Shown here: one piece after another, positions 50,475 through 63,884 of the stretch | How positions within the stretch are numbered: the first letter of the stretch is position 1 | Layout of the letters: each line of letters begins with the position of its first letter | Assembly: GCF_937616625.2 (NCBI RefSeq) | Contig: NC_065571.1 | Coordinates: 10,170,501 to 10,234,500, forward strand | Direction of reading: 5' to 3' | Length of the DNA stretch: 64,000 nt | DNA from: Mercurialis annua | Taxonomy: Eukaryota; Streptophyta; Magnoliopsida; Malpighiales; Euphorbiaceae | Notes under the pieces: model-generated | Database searches by the model: none | What the model was told of the DNA's origin: nothing | The model's input: only the letters and a program-made list of their open reading frames with translations | Position numbers and translations under genes: made by a program

Positions 50475-53400
50475 ATGTCAAAAATTGGACTAGGATGCGA
50501 GCCAGTGTTAGGGTCACTCACTCCATTAAAGAAGAAGGAGTACAGAGTCACCAACAGGCTCCAAGAAGGCAAACGACCCTTATATGCTGTCGTTTTCAAT
50601 TTCATTGATTCTCGTTACTTCAATGTGTTTGCTACTGTTGGTGGCAACCGGGTCCGTATCACTCTCTTTTATGGCATGTTTTTAGCTTGTTTTAAGGTTC
50701 AGTTTGTGAAATTTTGGCTATCTTAAATAAATTTGTAGTCTTTTAGCTTTTTTAATTTGATTCATTGGTTATGGTTATGCTGGTTTAATGATGTTATTTA
50801 GTATCTCTTGGGGGGTTTTGAAGTTCAATGCTTGTTCAGCTTCAATTTGGAGCCTTTTTAGGACAAAGAGAGCCTTTTTTTTTTCTTTTGATCTTTGATT
50901 GTGGTTATGTTGACATTATCATGTTATTTAGCATTCTTTAGATTAGTTTGGAGGCTCGATTCTAGTGAAACATGATTACTGCAAAGTTGCAGACTTTAAA
51001 GGAAGTGGGGAGTATTGATTATTATGTGGTGTACCTTCAAACCTCCAAAATGAAGGGCCTTTGCTGTCGCAATTTGTGCCGTTCATTTTAGTGTGTTGGT
51101 AATGCTGAAACTTTTGAATCTTTTCTTTTTGTTTTGCAGGTGACTATTTATCAGTGCCTCGAAGGAGGTGTTATAGCGGTTCTGCAATCATATGTTGATG
51201 AAGATGTAAAAGAAGGCTTCTTTTTTGTTTTTGTTTTTACTTTTTGGCTGGTGTTTATATGCACTTGTAAGGTAGTTTTGTTTACTATTCTAAATGGGAG
51301 CAAATACCCTTACAAATTGTTGGAATTTCCATGTGCTTTTAGATCAGAAGGATGAATCTTTTTATACGGTGAGTTGGGCGTGCAACATTGATGGAACCCC
51401 ATTTGCTGTAGCTGGAGGAATTAATGGTATAATACGCGTCATTGATGCTAGCAATGAGAAGATACACAAGGTTTGTCATCTTCCTCTTTTTCTTTGAGCC
51501 TGTCACGAACTACTTAGTGCTGTCGCAATGGAGAGATTTAGCAGAATCAAAAATAGACACTGTGTATGAGTCACAGAAAAACAATTTTTGGTTTCATTAC
51601 TTTTTTTACCTGATGTTTTATTTCTTACACGGGCAGAGTTTTGTTGGCCATGGGGACTCGATTAATGAAATCAGGACTCAACCACTGAAACCTTCACTTG
51701 TGGTGTCTGCAAGCAAAGTAAGTGACACTAGTTTCTTCTTATTATTTTGATCTTGTCTTCTATAACCAATATTAAGAGTGAACCAGGATGAATCTGTTCG
51801 TCTGTGGAATGTTCACACTGGAATTTGCATTTTGGTATTTGCTGGTGCTGGAGGTCACCGCAATGAGGTTTTGAGTGTGGTAAGTGGAGACAAATAAGTA
51901 GTTGTATGTTCTCTGTTACAATTGGAAAGCATATTTTATGTTTTATTATTTCTGTCACATTATTCTGTGTGTTTGAAAAATGAAAAATGGTCATGTTGCT
52001 TTTAGGACTTTCACCCATCAGACATATACCGGATTGCAAGTTGTGGTATGGATAACACTGTCAAGATTTGGTCAATGAAAGGTTAGCTAGTTTTCAATCC
52101 TTTATTTTTGGTCAATCGACAAGTTTCTTCATATGCATTTGACCAATGGGCAGTCCATGACTAATGGCCTAGAATAAAGATCATGGGATGAAATAGAAAT
52201 GCAAATTTCATGTTTTAGTTCAATTAAGTAATAAATCTTCATCAGATTTTCCCTCATATCAGAAAATGAAAAAGAAAGTTTCGTATGATTATGGAGCAGG
52301 TCTTGGGCTGGATTCAACATTTATATGTTTCGACATAATGACGATTAATTGGTTAAATGTATTGGATTGATAATATTTTACTTAGATATTAGATTTGATG
52401 TACTTCCTAAAAAATATGCTATTCTGTCACTATTTTGTCTTCATTTATTCAACTATTGTTAGATTACCTTCAATCACATTTTTGTCTGTTCTGCAGAATT
52501 TTGGACATACGTAGAGAAGTCATTCACATGGACGGATCTTCCTTCAAAGTTCCCCACAAAATATGTTCAATTCCCAGTGTGTAGCATTTATTCTCTTTTT
52601 GCCTTTTGAGTTTCAATGGATTTATTAACATTCCTTCAATTTATATATTGCTTTTGTCTTTGCAGGTTTTCTTAGCTTCAATTCATACAAATTACGTCGA
52701 CTGCAATAGGTGGCTTGGTGATTTTGTCCTGTCCAAGGTAAATCATATGACACTCGCTTGACGAATTGGTTCTTTTGATGTCTGAATTTAGAATTTTGAT
52801 CATGTGTTTCTGCCTTATCATGAGGCTCCTTAGCTTTTTTAATATACTTAAGTTCAAATTAGTTCGCCGCTACCTATAAAATCATCACTTTTAAAGGAGA
52901 AGTGTGTTTTCTTTCTTACTTTACTGGTGGTACAACTGTAAGATGATCGCCTTATTATAGCAGGATCCAGCATAATTCAAGCTTAACTTAAGTTCGTAAT
53001 CATAAGATATATATTCTACGCTTTCTACGCTTTCTACGCTGATTCCTTATGATTTTCTACACTTATGTCTGTATTTTCTAATGCGTGATTGCAGAGTGTT
53101 GATAACGAAATTGTACTGTGGGAACCAAAGACAAAGGAACATTCTCCTGGGGAGGTTAGTTCTTATTTCTGTTTCCGGACTTCATCTTGATGAGATTTCT
53201 TGTCCGCTTAGCAACCAAAACTACTTTTTTTTTCAAAAGTATATCTTGATATTTTTTCTTGTCTATTTAATTCTGATGAAAATATTTCTCGTGTAGGGTA
53301 CTGTTGACATCCTTCAAAAATACCCTGTTCCTGAGTGTGACATTTGGTTTATCAAATTCTCATGTGATTTCCATTATAATGCAGCTGCTATAGGTAATGT

Positions 53401-54361
53401 TTTGTATAAATTTATTGACATGCTATTAATTATTTTGATTTAAGCTCTTTTCTTTCTAAGTGGTGGAATAGAATGTAAAAATACCTACGGATTCCCCCAA
53501 TTCCTCTAGATCGCCTTGAGCGCTACTCCAACCATAACATAATCGACATATCGCAATAAAATAATCTTTTGGTTTCTTTTTAGTTGACTTTTGTTTGCTT
53601 AAGTAATCCATGTCTATTACTATCTTTTATGAAACTTTAGATTTTCATAATAGGCTTTAGATTTTGTCTAACAGGGAATAGGGAAGGGAAGATCTATGTG
53701 TGGGAACTGCAAAGTAGTCCCCCTGTTCTCCTTGCAAGGTAATCTTTTTGCCTCTCTCCAACCCGAATCTTCTCAAAGAACCTTGCATTGATATATGACT
53801 GCCATAGAGGTGTACATTCCGTTCAAACTGAAATGAACTAAAATTTTAATTTTTCTAAAATCAAACTAAACCATTTTTATAAGAAATTCAAATGTTCCAA
53901 AACTAGCAAACCGAACTAATCGGGTTGGTTTGATTTTTCGGTCCAATTTGCACCAAAGGTGAACTTGAGTATTTCACTCTCAAAACCGAACTAATCCAAA
54001 CCAAAAAAACTGAAAATTTTAATAATTTTAAAAGAAATGGAATTTTATCGGTTTGGTTTGGTTTTCGTACACCTAGAAATCTGTTCTCACACTCAGTGAC
54101 TCACTAGTATTGGTTGTTTCTCACTCAGGCTATCTCATAGCCAATCGAAATCTCCAATTAGGCAAACCGCAATGTCCTTCGATGGAAGGTAAATCCGACA
54201 GGAAAATTAAAGTTGAGTTAAAAATGGTTAATGCATGCCTAGTAGTAAATTTAAGTTAAAGGCCGGATGTTTTGTTTGTTATTATGTGTTGCAGCACCAT
54301 CCTTAGCTGCTGCGAGGACGGAACCATATGGCGCTGGGATGTAGTCTCATCCGCTTCATAA
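50475..54361 (+). CDS. FIE: Polycomb group protein FIE (ESC/EED orthologue, PRC2 subunit)
   Basis: Thirteen exons join in frame into 371 aa: 50475-50651, 51140-51205, 51348-51470, 51637-51717, 51787-51879, 52006-52081, 52497-52576, 52666-52737, 53095-53154, 53297-53393, 53675-53738, 54129-54188, 54295-54361. The product is a seven-bladed WD40 propeller. Diagnostic stretches are NRLQEGKRPLYAVVFNFIDS, FVGHGDSINEIRTQPLKPSL, SVRLWNVHTGICILVFAGAG, VDFHPSDIYRIASCGMDNTV and SCCEDGTIWRWD. FIE is the single WD40 core of plant PRC2. It bridges the E(z) methyltransferases and the histone H3 tail for H3K27 methylation, and it represses endosperm and flowering genes. Length and exon pattern suit plant FIE. 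One intron carries a MITE-like insertion. I see no defect. Confidence 0.97.
53805..54078. mobile_element. MITE-like insertion in a FIE intron
   Basis: AGGTGTAC (53808-53815) and the inverse GTACACCT (54068-54075) bound about 270 bp. The interior is full of AACCGAAC/GGTTTGGTT words, a pattern seen in plant hAT-like MITEs ending in AGGTGTAC. A target duplication is not evident. It lies within the intron between exons 11 and 12 and does not touch the splice sites. Confidence 0.5.
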
Positions 54362-55707
54362 GTACATGTCTCGGTGACTTTTTTTCGGCGCGGTAGTTCA
54401 GGTTTAATGTAATTTTTTTATCTTTTTATGGGAAGTGTGTTTAATGGAACTACTAACGAAAAAACATTCTTTTAATTATTTTTAGGTAATTATATATATA
54501 TAAACTTTATTTTTCATTATTTTTATTGAAAATTCTAAATATTTCATTTTAGCTGATATTATTTTAGATTTAATAAAAAATTAATATGCCAATTAATAAA
54601 AATTCTGTTCTATTCTCATTTTCTTATACCAAACCTGCCCTGCTGCCAAATCAATATTCATGCAAACTTGGTAAGATGTTAAAGTTTGCCAAATTTAAGG
54701 GTGAACAAATCAATTTAACTGAATGAATAGATTGGATTACTTTTATCTTTTACATTGAATTAACTGAATTAATTAAAAAAAATTAAAGTAGATCAAACTC
54801 GCCTAACTGTTGGTGTATTTAATTAAACCAATAAACACATAAAGTATAATAAACCGACCAAATTAACTAAAAGTAGATCTATTAATTCGATTTATCCAAA
54901 TTTCTATTTGGTTTCCATAGGAGCCAAAGCTAAAAAATAGCACAACTTTTTATTTAGGAAAGGCCTAATAGTAAAATACTAAAATTGTAATTTTATCCAA
55001 AAAATTTAATTTTTATAATGATGTCCCAATTTCATAATTTCACTATAGCCAATTTGTTTTTCTAATCAATTTAATTGTTCTAATTTTTTAGTTAAATTTA
55101 TCACTTCGTACTTAGCAAAATTCATTTTTCAATATTTATCTTTTAATATTAAAAAATCAAAAATAATGTTAAAATCTAATTTTAAATTTTCTAACTTTTT
55201 CGGTGGTTGAAATAAAAAAAATTGAAACTAAAAATGACTAGAAAAGCCAAATAAAGCTATTGTATTGAGGTGAAAGATAAAAAAAATGACTAAAATTGCA
55301 ACGAAATGTTGAAATTAGAATATTATTATAAAAATTAAAAAAATTGAATAAAATTACAACCATCCACAAAAATTTAAATTTATTTTGCTATTAGACCTTT
55401 AGAAAAATCAAAGGTTAATCTCTCGAACTAATTCATAATAGTGAAAAAAAGTAAGCAGAAATAGAAGAGGGAATAAATTCACAAATTGTTATAGAACTTT
55501 AAAATGGCCAACTTTTCTCTAAATTGAGAGAAGGGCCAATTTATCTCTATCTTTTTGAACAAACCATACAATTGAAAGGAAAAAAAATCTCATCACATTA
55601 TCTTTGTAAGACTGACTGCATAGAATTGTTGAGAGACTAAAGCTGAACTCTATCTTATGCACTGAATCTGTTCGATAAAATTCCCCTTAGACAAAAATCT
55701 CCAAAAA
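54362..55707. other. Intergenic region downstream of FIE
   Basis: AT-rich, with one inverted-repeat element at about 54959-55400 and otherwise no recognisable feature. The last 200 bp must contain the promoter of the small zinc-finger gene. Confidence 0.55.
54959..55400. mobile_element. Inverted-repeat element (TIR family shared with 29042-29541)
   Basis: The left arm AAGGCCTAATAGTAAAATA pairs with the right TATTTTGCTATTAGACCTTT, and longer AT-rich inner blocks pair as well. The interior words GATGTCCCAATTTCATAATT, AGCCAATTTG and AATCAATTTAATTGTTCTAA match the order seen in the 29-kb element, so both belong to one family. Confidence 0.6.
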
Positions 55708-56152
55708 ATGATACCAAAGCCACTAAACACATTAATCTCAGGAGCTGCAATTTGCTTGGGCGGTTTAGCGGCTCTCAATATAACTTCAGCTCTCGCTATC
55801 GGTGCTTTTCGTCGTGCTACGGAGCACAAACTGAAAAAGAATGGGATGCCATGTGGGGTTTGCAGAGGAAAAGGGTTCTATATATGCAAGCTATGCAAAG
55901 GCGACGCTACTATAAGGTGGTCACCTTTATATGATCCTATTGTTATTAATCCCTGCCTTTGTCCTACTTGTGATGGTATGTGGGGTTTGCAGAGGAAAAG
56001 GGTTCTATATATGCAAGCTATGCAAAGGCGACGCTACTATAAGGTGGTCACCTTTATATGATCCTATTGTTATTAATCCCTGCCTTTGTCCTACTTGTGA
56101 TGGTCACGGGGTTCAGCGTTGTCTAAATTGCCGTGGGAAGGGATACACTTGA
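55708..56152 (+). CDS. Small DnaJ-type cysteine-rich zinc-finger protein with internal 127-bp duplication
   Basis: The gene starts MIPKPLNTLISGAAICLGGL, with a hydrophobic N-terminal segment (about residues 8-32) like a membrane anchor or targeting peptide. Cys-rich DnaJ zinc-finger motifs follow (CGVCRGKGFYICKLCKGD, CPTCDG). A perfect 127-bp tandem duplication (55851-55977, 55978-56104) shifts the frame, so unspliced translation ends after 117 aa and loses the last motif (CLNCRGKG). If the DNA 55917-56043 is spliced as an intron (it starts GT, ends AG and is exactly one unit long) the original 105-aa protein is restored, ending RCLNCRGKGYT. Plants have similar small plastid or membrane DnaJ-zinc-finger proteins. 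It could otherwise be a pseudogene in the making. Confidence 0.7.
55851..56104. repeat. Perfect 127-bp tandem duplication inside a coding region
   Basis: The unit from ATGTGGGGTTTGCAGAGG at 55851 to GATGGT at 55977 is repeated without visible change at 55978-56104. The period is not a multiple of three. Each copy contains one AGGT (55915-55918 and 56042-56045). Confidence 0.95.
55917..56043 (+). other. Candidate newborn intron (127 nt)
   Basis: The donor is AAG|GTGGTC in the first duplicate. The acceptor is ACTATAAG|G in the second. Removal deletes exactly one repeat unit and restores the reading frame. Donor and acceptor are both weak matches to plant consensus, and the segment is AT-rich enough for a plant intron. 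Splicing is predicted, not shown. Confidence 0.45.
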
Positions 56153-56438
56153 AATATAGACCTGGCAATTCGTGTCTACATGTAATTATATGGATTACGC
56201 ATGTTTTAGATGCGATATTTAGTTTATGCTTAAATTATGAAACATAATTCACATTGTATTATATCATCTATAGGATACAAAATTTGTTTTTACTATAATA
56301 AATGAGCACTTACATTTGTTCTCCTCATCACAAAACTCAACCTGCATGTATAATTCTATATCTATCTACACAAAAGAATTGAGTGTTACTATAGGATCCC
56401 AAAATCGCACAACGATTTAAGGGTAAAGGCAAAATTAA

Positions 56439-59400
56439 TTAGATTTGAGTTCTTAATTGCCTTACTAAACTCTGCATGATTTCAAGCTTTTGACTTAGTT
56501 GTTTGATCTCAGCAAGACACTGTACAGAGGATTCTGAAGAAGATAAATCGGTTAGAAGCGCAACGCATTTAGCTTGTGAATCTGAAACTGCCTCCTCAAG
56601 TGAAGCAACTGTTGATTCTGTAGTTGCATGCGGAGTCTCGTTAGCAAGACACGAGGATGGTGGGAAAGAAAAACTGCGAGGACTAGTACCCTTGCTAAGC
56701 TTTTGTGGCGAGAAAATCTTGTCAAAGCTATCACTTCCTGAAAATCAAATATTTACAATGCCAGAAATTATAAACCATGTCAAAAAAATTGAAGGAAGCT
56801 ACATAGAGAGATGCAAAAGTAAATACATTAGAATCTCAATCAAATTAAGCGGAGAACAAGTTGATGACTAATAGATAATCTAAAACTCTAGAGTTCATAT
56901 TCAAGAATATAGCTTGGGAACGTACAAAAAGGAACATCTGATGAAGAAAACGTAAAGAAGCACCATGGCACTTATTTGGATATTAAATGACTAATATTGA
57001 AGTCCACTAATAAGAAAAGGTTTCAGAAATATCTATAACATACATCTTTGGGAAAATATGTGATTATCTTAGCTTATTAGATAAGAATAAGATCAACTCC
57101 CAAAATGGAGATAGAAGAACATTAAAAATTGATTTACCATTCTAGTTCACGAACCACAAACATAAGAGAGAGTACCATGATAATTCAATTACTTGATGAC
57201 CATATCCTTAAGATACTAAATCAATTCATACAGAACCAATTAATATCAAACAAGCCACTACCCCTAATAGAAAATCATATTAGTTTCCTCAAACACAGCA
57301 CATTAATAATCTATCAGCTTTGGTCAAAATTTTGAAAAGAGACCCATAAACCACAGTGAAACACTTTATTTTCATTAATATATATTGGAGCAGCTTTCAT
57401 TACTCATTAAACCCTTCCAACATATAATATGAGATACAAAGTATACCAACCATGCTCATCATATCATACTCCACAACTTGGTACAACCTTATTAATCTGT
57501 CCTTTTTCATTCTTCTATAGTACAATTCCTCAATTTGCATATTCCTATCAAGTTTTTCCATGTACGCATTTTTCAATTCAATTATTTCCATTACCCAAAA
57601 GTTGTGATCCAGCATATCAATTTACTAACAAATATCTGTATTTGAATCGATTTGCGGTCAGCCAATTCATACGTTTTGCAGCACACTGTTACTTCTATGA
57701 TTAAAATTAACAGGTCGGTTAAGGAAGTTGCTCAGAATAGAAAGGAGGAAGAATTAGTTAAAACTAATTAATCATACCAAGGTTGCTGAGTTGGTCAATT
57801 GTTGCTTGGCCAACTGAGCGCTCCAGTTTAAGTAGCTTCAGGACCCCAGCAGCCATTCGACCCATCGCATCAACTTCAGACTTGCACAACAAAGCAAGGT
57901 GTTGAAACTCATCTTTGGTCACAATAGCCTCAATCTACAGTAAAAATACCATATCTTTAAATGTCCAAGTGCACTAAGAGATACTAATAATATATTGGAA
58001 AACCCTCTGATTACCGGTTGCTTGACAGAAACTTTCAAGTTTTCCACAACCCATGTGTCTGTTTCATCAACAATTTCCTCTGACATCACCATGCGAGCTT
58101 CGAGATTTATCCCTCCAGAAGTCCCAGCAACATGCTTCATCCCATTCTCAAGAGAAGAATTGCCCTTTTGTCCAAGTGGCTTCAAGATCTGCAAGCCCTC
58201 GACGCCAACCTACAAGCACCTCACACAATCACAACTTTAAAGCAGAAAAACATTGAGGAGGTAAACGTAATCAGCAAGTTTTAATCCTAATGATAGTTTG
58301 TCATTTCCCCAAAAGTCTTAACCCTAGATAAATACAATCAACAGGTTTGGACCTTAATGGTAGCTTCTCTTTTTGTTAAATTACGTCTCAAAACCAATTG
58401 GCAATTAGTGGACACACCCAACAAGAGGTATTTAAGCACTAATAGATCCTCACCCGCCGTCGATGTACTATGAGTAGATTCCGTCTGAAAACCAATTTAC
58501 AATAAGTGAAGATGCCAACAAGTATATAAACACTATTGTTCCTAAATCCTAACCTGCGGTCAACGTGGAAACGCAACTAAGCACCTTTTATTGAGATCTA
58601 ATGCTTGACCTGTATACTTTCTTATCCAAGATGCAAGCTTAAGTCTAAACCAAAGACTAATTACAAGAACCATATCAACATTACCTTTAGTTGATGACCT
58701 ATTTATACTAGATATATCCTCAATAATCACCAGCTTAGATTCAAGCTACTTTCAAACAGGTATATGTCCTAGCACTGGCACCCAGGAACTATCTCATGCT
58801 ACCTAGGCTATAAAATAAGTGTCAGAGGATCATTGCAGAAGGTTCGGCTATTTTACGGACTTTGAGTTAACTTTGTCCATGAAGGATATAAGTCTAATTA
58901 GTAAACGCATTTAAAAGCTTCAGAAACAACATTAGTATTACATCCTAACAATAAAATATGAGATAATATGGAGAATTAGAAATTCTTACTGTAACCAAGT
59001 CCACAGGATATTTCTGTCTTCCATGTAAGTTCTCTTTGACCCGCAGTCGGTCCCTAGGACTATTTTTTGCTTTTACTAGCAAACTCTGGAAAGTCGTATG
59101 CCAGCACCTTTCTTCTCTGCCCACATCATTGTGGTTGTCAAACCACCACCTTTCTGCCATCTCTTGTGCCCCTTCAAGAGCAAATAACCAATCTTTCAAT
59201 TCTATACACACATCCAAATCATCCGGCATTTCCAAGTGCAAAATTCCACCATCTTTCCCTGTTTCGGAACTTCTATCTGCAAACAGCTGAAAACTTAATA
59301 TAACTGCAACGAATATAAAATCTTACAGCACTTAAGTAGAGAGGTGTATCATAAAAATAATGAGAAACCATTCACTTGTAGAATACCTTCTTCTAAATCA

Positions 59401-62400
59401 TCAACTGTGAGATGTGATGGTTTGAAAAGCTTTGACAGTGGCCCTGTTGATAAATTATTTATTCCTTTGGTCAGCCCTTCTCCAGGACCACCCTCCGGCC
59501 CAAGTATTCCAAATCGATGCAGCAAGGCTTCGGCATAGTTCATTCCACCACCAAGGCGAATGCCAGAGATACAGGCTGACACACTTAAACTGTGGCACTC
59601 TTTATCACGTTCACTGAGTGGAATTACATGTACTATGTTTATGTCCAAAAATGGAACTGGTGTCATGCCATGTTTCTGCTGGTTATGCACCCAAAAGACA
59701 GCTCTCAGCTGAGGATATTCATTTGCAAAAGCCACACAACCATTCTCAATAGAAATTGAACTTGCACCTTGTTCATGTGCCAGGCGTGCCTCAGTCTCTA
59801 CACAGTCCACCTCAACACTCTGCCAGAGTACACTGGATGAAACAGCAACCGCACCGCCAAGGGTTCTATGAGCAACTTTAATAAAAAGATCATTCCCAAT
59901 AAATTGAACAAGAGGCATTCCCTCAATATCACTGGTAGATGATTCTAGAAATCTAAGCTGAAGCCCGTTGATGGCTAAGCTTACTGCAGTATCACAGGGA
60001 ACTTTATCCATTAGCCTACCAACAGAAGATTCACTCCTGCTCCTTAGTCTCTTGTTTTTTCCAACTGAGGCTATCTTTTCACCTACTTTTCCAAAGTACG
60101 CATACAGATCCAGGACGAAAAATAATTGCTCAACAGAAGTGTTGGACAAATACTGTTGACAAGCAACACCTACTCTGACAACTCCACCAGGAGGAGGAAC
60201 AATTGTTAATGGACCTCCGTCAGCAGTAACCATAGCTATCTCAAAAGCAACATCTTTTAGTTCAACGCATCTCCACAAGCCTGAAGTCAACTCACGGGAG
60301 CTGATGGACGTTTCCAGAGACAAGCCTAGTTGGGATGCTCCAGCAGTCCATTTTTTCTGGCTTGCATCAATAGGTTGGCCCTTCCACAAACAGAAGCAAG
60401 CAGGATCTTTATCTAGCTTCAATAACTTAAGTTTCAGGGATGGTGACTCTGAGAAAAACAAGTTTTGTATGTGAAGCCGTGCTCCAGTGAAGGAACTCTG
60501 GGCAGTAGAACTTTTTCTGTAATCTGGATTATCAAATTTACTCATGTCTAGAGGAACAGTAACATCTAATTCCTTGAGAATAAACATCAGGGAATTCACT
60601 GAAGAATCAGGTAAGACATCACCAGGGTTGAGAACTATGCCATCAGCTAAGAAGGAGGTTATCCTTAAATATGATTCTTCCTGGAGGTGAATCTGAACAA
60701 ACAATAAGCGTGATAAGCAGAACCAAATATAAGTAGAAGTGTGGAACAGAATTAAAATATTGAGATGTCAAGCAGAAAACTGAAGAATGACAGCAAGCGA
60801 TTCAAAAGTCATACCATAAGTGGCTGGCAGGCGATAACTGTTTCTGAAGCAAAAGACGGAGGAACTGGAGATGGCTTCACCTGAAGTGAATGAAGGCACA
60901 TTAAAGGAACACCTGTGCCTAACTGCAACTGCTGATCTCCCAAAGGATATATTGGAGGGCAGAAATTTTTAGCTGTGAACCAAATTAGTAAATAGAAAAT
61001 TTTTAATCGTATCTAAATTTATCAAATTAGAACTTGTCCAAAATCAATAGATATAAAATACCAAAGGCAGGAATTTCCACATGTTCCGTGACACTATCCA
61101 TAGCTGGTTGCACTAATGTACATGGAGGGCGAGAGAACGTATCCCTGCATTTTAGCAATGATGTACTTACAACTCAAGTTATTCAGAAATATAAAATTAA
61201 TTTTCTCCACCCCCATCCTTTCCTCACACCTAAAATATCAGACATCTAACATTGTTACTCTAGAAATATAGAGGAAACACATCACAAATTAATGAATCTT
61301 TTAACAGTAGGCCAAAAAGCCAACCAAGAAACTGAATGGGACCATAAGAGTCGATGGTCTGTATGGAGTTTGAGTACCATAATATGCCAGGAATGGTTCA
61401 TTCATTCACAACTAATTGACGACAAAGTTGAGCTTTAAATTATAATCTATGTTGCTAAGAATTCATCGCACATATTAAAAAGCTATTCTGACCATCTCGA
61501 TTGCGGGTAGATCATATTACTCCTCATTCTAGCCCACTAAATTACTACCATTTTATTGTGCTTTCAGAATATAAACAGACATTTCAGCTGGCCATCATTA
61601 ATGTAACAAAATCTTTCACCAACAACGTAGTTATTTCTTTTCTATACTTTTTGTTTGTAACATCAGATTGTTGTATCAAACGTAATCTATGGATGCCTCA
61701 TGCATAAAAGCTATTACTTCCAACACCACCAAACAACATCTGTATCAGCCCTTTACCCAAATACCATAACAAAATAAAAGAATAGCAATAAATTACCTTA
61801 AGAAAAATCCACCAATCATCACTGTAGTCAAGTTATTGACAACTTCTCCATTAGAAACTGTTGCCTAGAAGAAAACGTAAAATCTTGCATTATCACAAAG
61901 CATGTCAACAAACACCTTTAACCCAATTGCAGGGATGCACACAGCTTAATGGTCTAAAAATTGCATACACATCTGGTCTCCGAAATCCAAGAGATACTAT
62001 GCATTTAAATGTATTGACAACAAAACCTAAAAGGAATCATCAGAACTCCTTGAGATAGAAGAATCCAATCTAAATGCAAATTCATTTTTCATTCTGTCAT
62101 CAAACTTATTAGTTAGAAATCTAAGAATATAAGACATTTTAACCACCAAAATGCATACACTTTGTTCATTTAACATGACATGGCATCTTACTGAACTAAT
62201 TTCAATTGGATAGATACTACACCACAACAAAACAAAATATCTAGTAATAGCTATGGCATAATAGATTTGAGACAATAAAGTTGAAGCAGTGAAGTAATAT
62301 TATCTTCTCTCGTTACTTAAGAGATATAGAATAATACCCGAGAAAAGAGAAGAGACTGCATCAAAAGGTCAAGCTGAAAATCTGCAAGTAACTTCAAAAA

Positions 62401-63884
62401 GTAAGCACACAACCAGTACAAGAAACGCTTCATCTAGCTCTTGGGCACTAAGTATGCCCACCTCCATACAAGCATCTTAAGTTCACAGGAAACAGGAAAC
62501 ATGTTGCCTCAGCCATGTAAACCATACACAACAGATGTGGAAGGCTAATTATATATCAAAGAATAATTTTTCCAAAAACTCTTCTAAGCATAGTTCACAG
62601 ACAAACTGTGATAGATAGCAAATCAAAATAAAATTCCTATAAAATAAATGTTCTTCAAAATTCAAAGATAGCAGACATTAATATTGATGGTGCACTAAAA
62701 TAACATTAAAATATATGAGAAATGGAAAAACAATAACAAAAACAAACCAGCATCTTTAATGCAAAAAAATATGTGGTCCACAAGAATAGAGACTAGTGAA
62801 CGTCCAGCTGCTTCAGTAGATCCCTGCCAAGAAACAATTAAGAGAGAGATAAACAACAACAGAGAAAAAAAAGTAAAGCTCAGATAAGATTCATTTGCAA
62901 AAGTTAAACAAGAAACACTACAAAGAAAATATAATAATACTAGCAGAATGAAACCTGTTGAGCCTTCAGACCTACATCTCCTCTATTAAGACACACATAT
63001 AATCCCGTCAAGAAGCGAAGAAGAGCTCGAAGTCCTGCTCATCAGATGTTACTTGATCAGTTACAACATTAGTTCCACTTCCATGTATTAAAATATCTGA
63101 TAAATAAACTGATTGCTGGAAATCATTTCATTAATACCTGGTTCACTTAATGCTGGGCATAAAGCTTCTGTGATATGTAATTGAACCTCAAGCCCAAGAG
63201 GACTGTTCTGCTCAGTCCTCTGCATTGTTATCTGAGACAAACTATGATATTAGAATCTACGAAAGACACTGATTAACCAAAACAAGACTCTAAGTATTGA
63301 TCCTTTGTCTAGAATAAAAAGTGTTCATCAGCAATTTAATAATATCATTACATGAGCTTCTCCTGATATTCCTTCCAAGAAACGTTCTCCACCAAAGAAA
63401 ACACGCTTTGCACCATCATCATCTCTCTGAGTTGAACCCTCTTGAGTTCGTGCTATACTGGCATCAGTGAACATATCAGGATGAGGCAAGAGATCAATAG
63501 ATAATGATTCCCATTCAAGTTTCTGTAGAAGAGAAAATTTAGCATCACTGTATATTATATTGACAACAGCTAAAGGACTCGAGAGTCTTCTCATTCCCAA
63601 AAGAGCAATAAATTCAACAGAAAACCAACCGGCCAAACCAGACAAAAATCACATGTATCTAATCAAGAGCATGTACATTACCTTAAACACGTATATAAAC
63701 CCTTTGTTATAGGAGAAGTCACGCGCCTCCTTAAGATTTACAACCTGCACCATAAAACTATCCAAATAAATACATGAACTAAAGAAACCAATCAAGATTG
63801 AGCATTAGCAAACTTACCTGCCAATTTTCATTTGTGGTATACAACTGAAGATTGCGTATGGTAATGGCTGCTAGAGGCGATGCC
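56439..63884 (-). CDS. Chorein/VPS13-type bridge-like lipid transfer protein, BLTP3 (UHRF1BP1)-like; 5' end outside window
   Basis: Fifteen exons are visible, joined in frame to 1048 aa and a stop: 63884-63818, 63744-63682, 63522-63352, 63231-63138, 63034-62955, 62823-62748, 62381-62338, 61864-61797, 61144-61062, 60972-60815, 60692-59387, 59276-58990, 58209-58015, 57934-57778, 56737-56439. The first starts mid-codon, so the N-terminal chorein segment lies beyond the right edge. Recognisable blocks are ASPLAAITIRNLQLYTTNEN, FFGGERFLEGISGEAH, GLEVQLHITEALCPALSEPG, LVDHIFFCIKDA and ELKDWLFALEGAQEMAERWW. The C-terminus (SLEEAVSDSQAKC onward) reads as a coiled coil. Animal members form hydrophobic grooves that move lipids between membranes on endosomal carriers. 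The plant role is inferred. It is the same family as Arabidopsis At3g20720, next to FIE there as I recall. Confidence 0.88.

Noticed and set aside
55976..55993. Intron from the strong-looking GTATGT at 55976 to the nearby TTTGCAG
   Set aside because: Only about 17 nt long, too short for splicing, and it would not restore the zinc-finger frame.
56503..56871. Plus-strand open frame of 122 aa
   Set aside because: It is the antisense shadow of the last exon of the BLTP3-like gene, whose minus-strand frame continues across splice sites.
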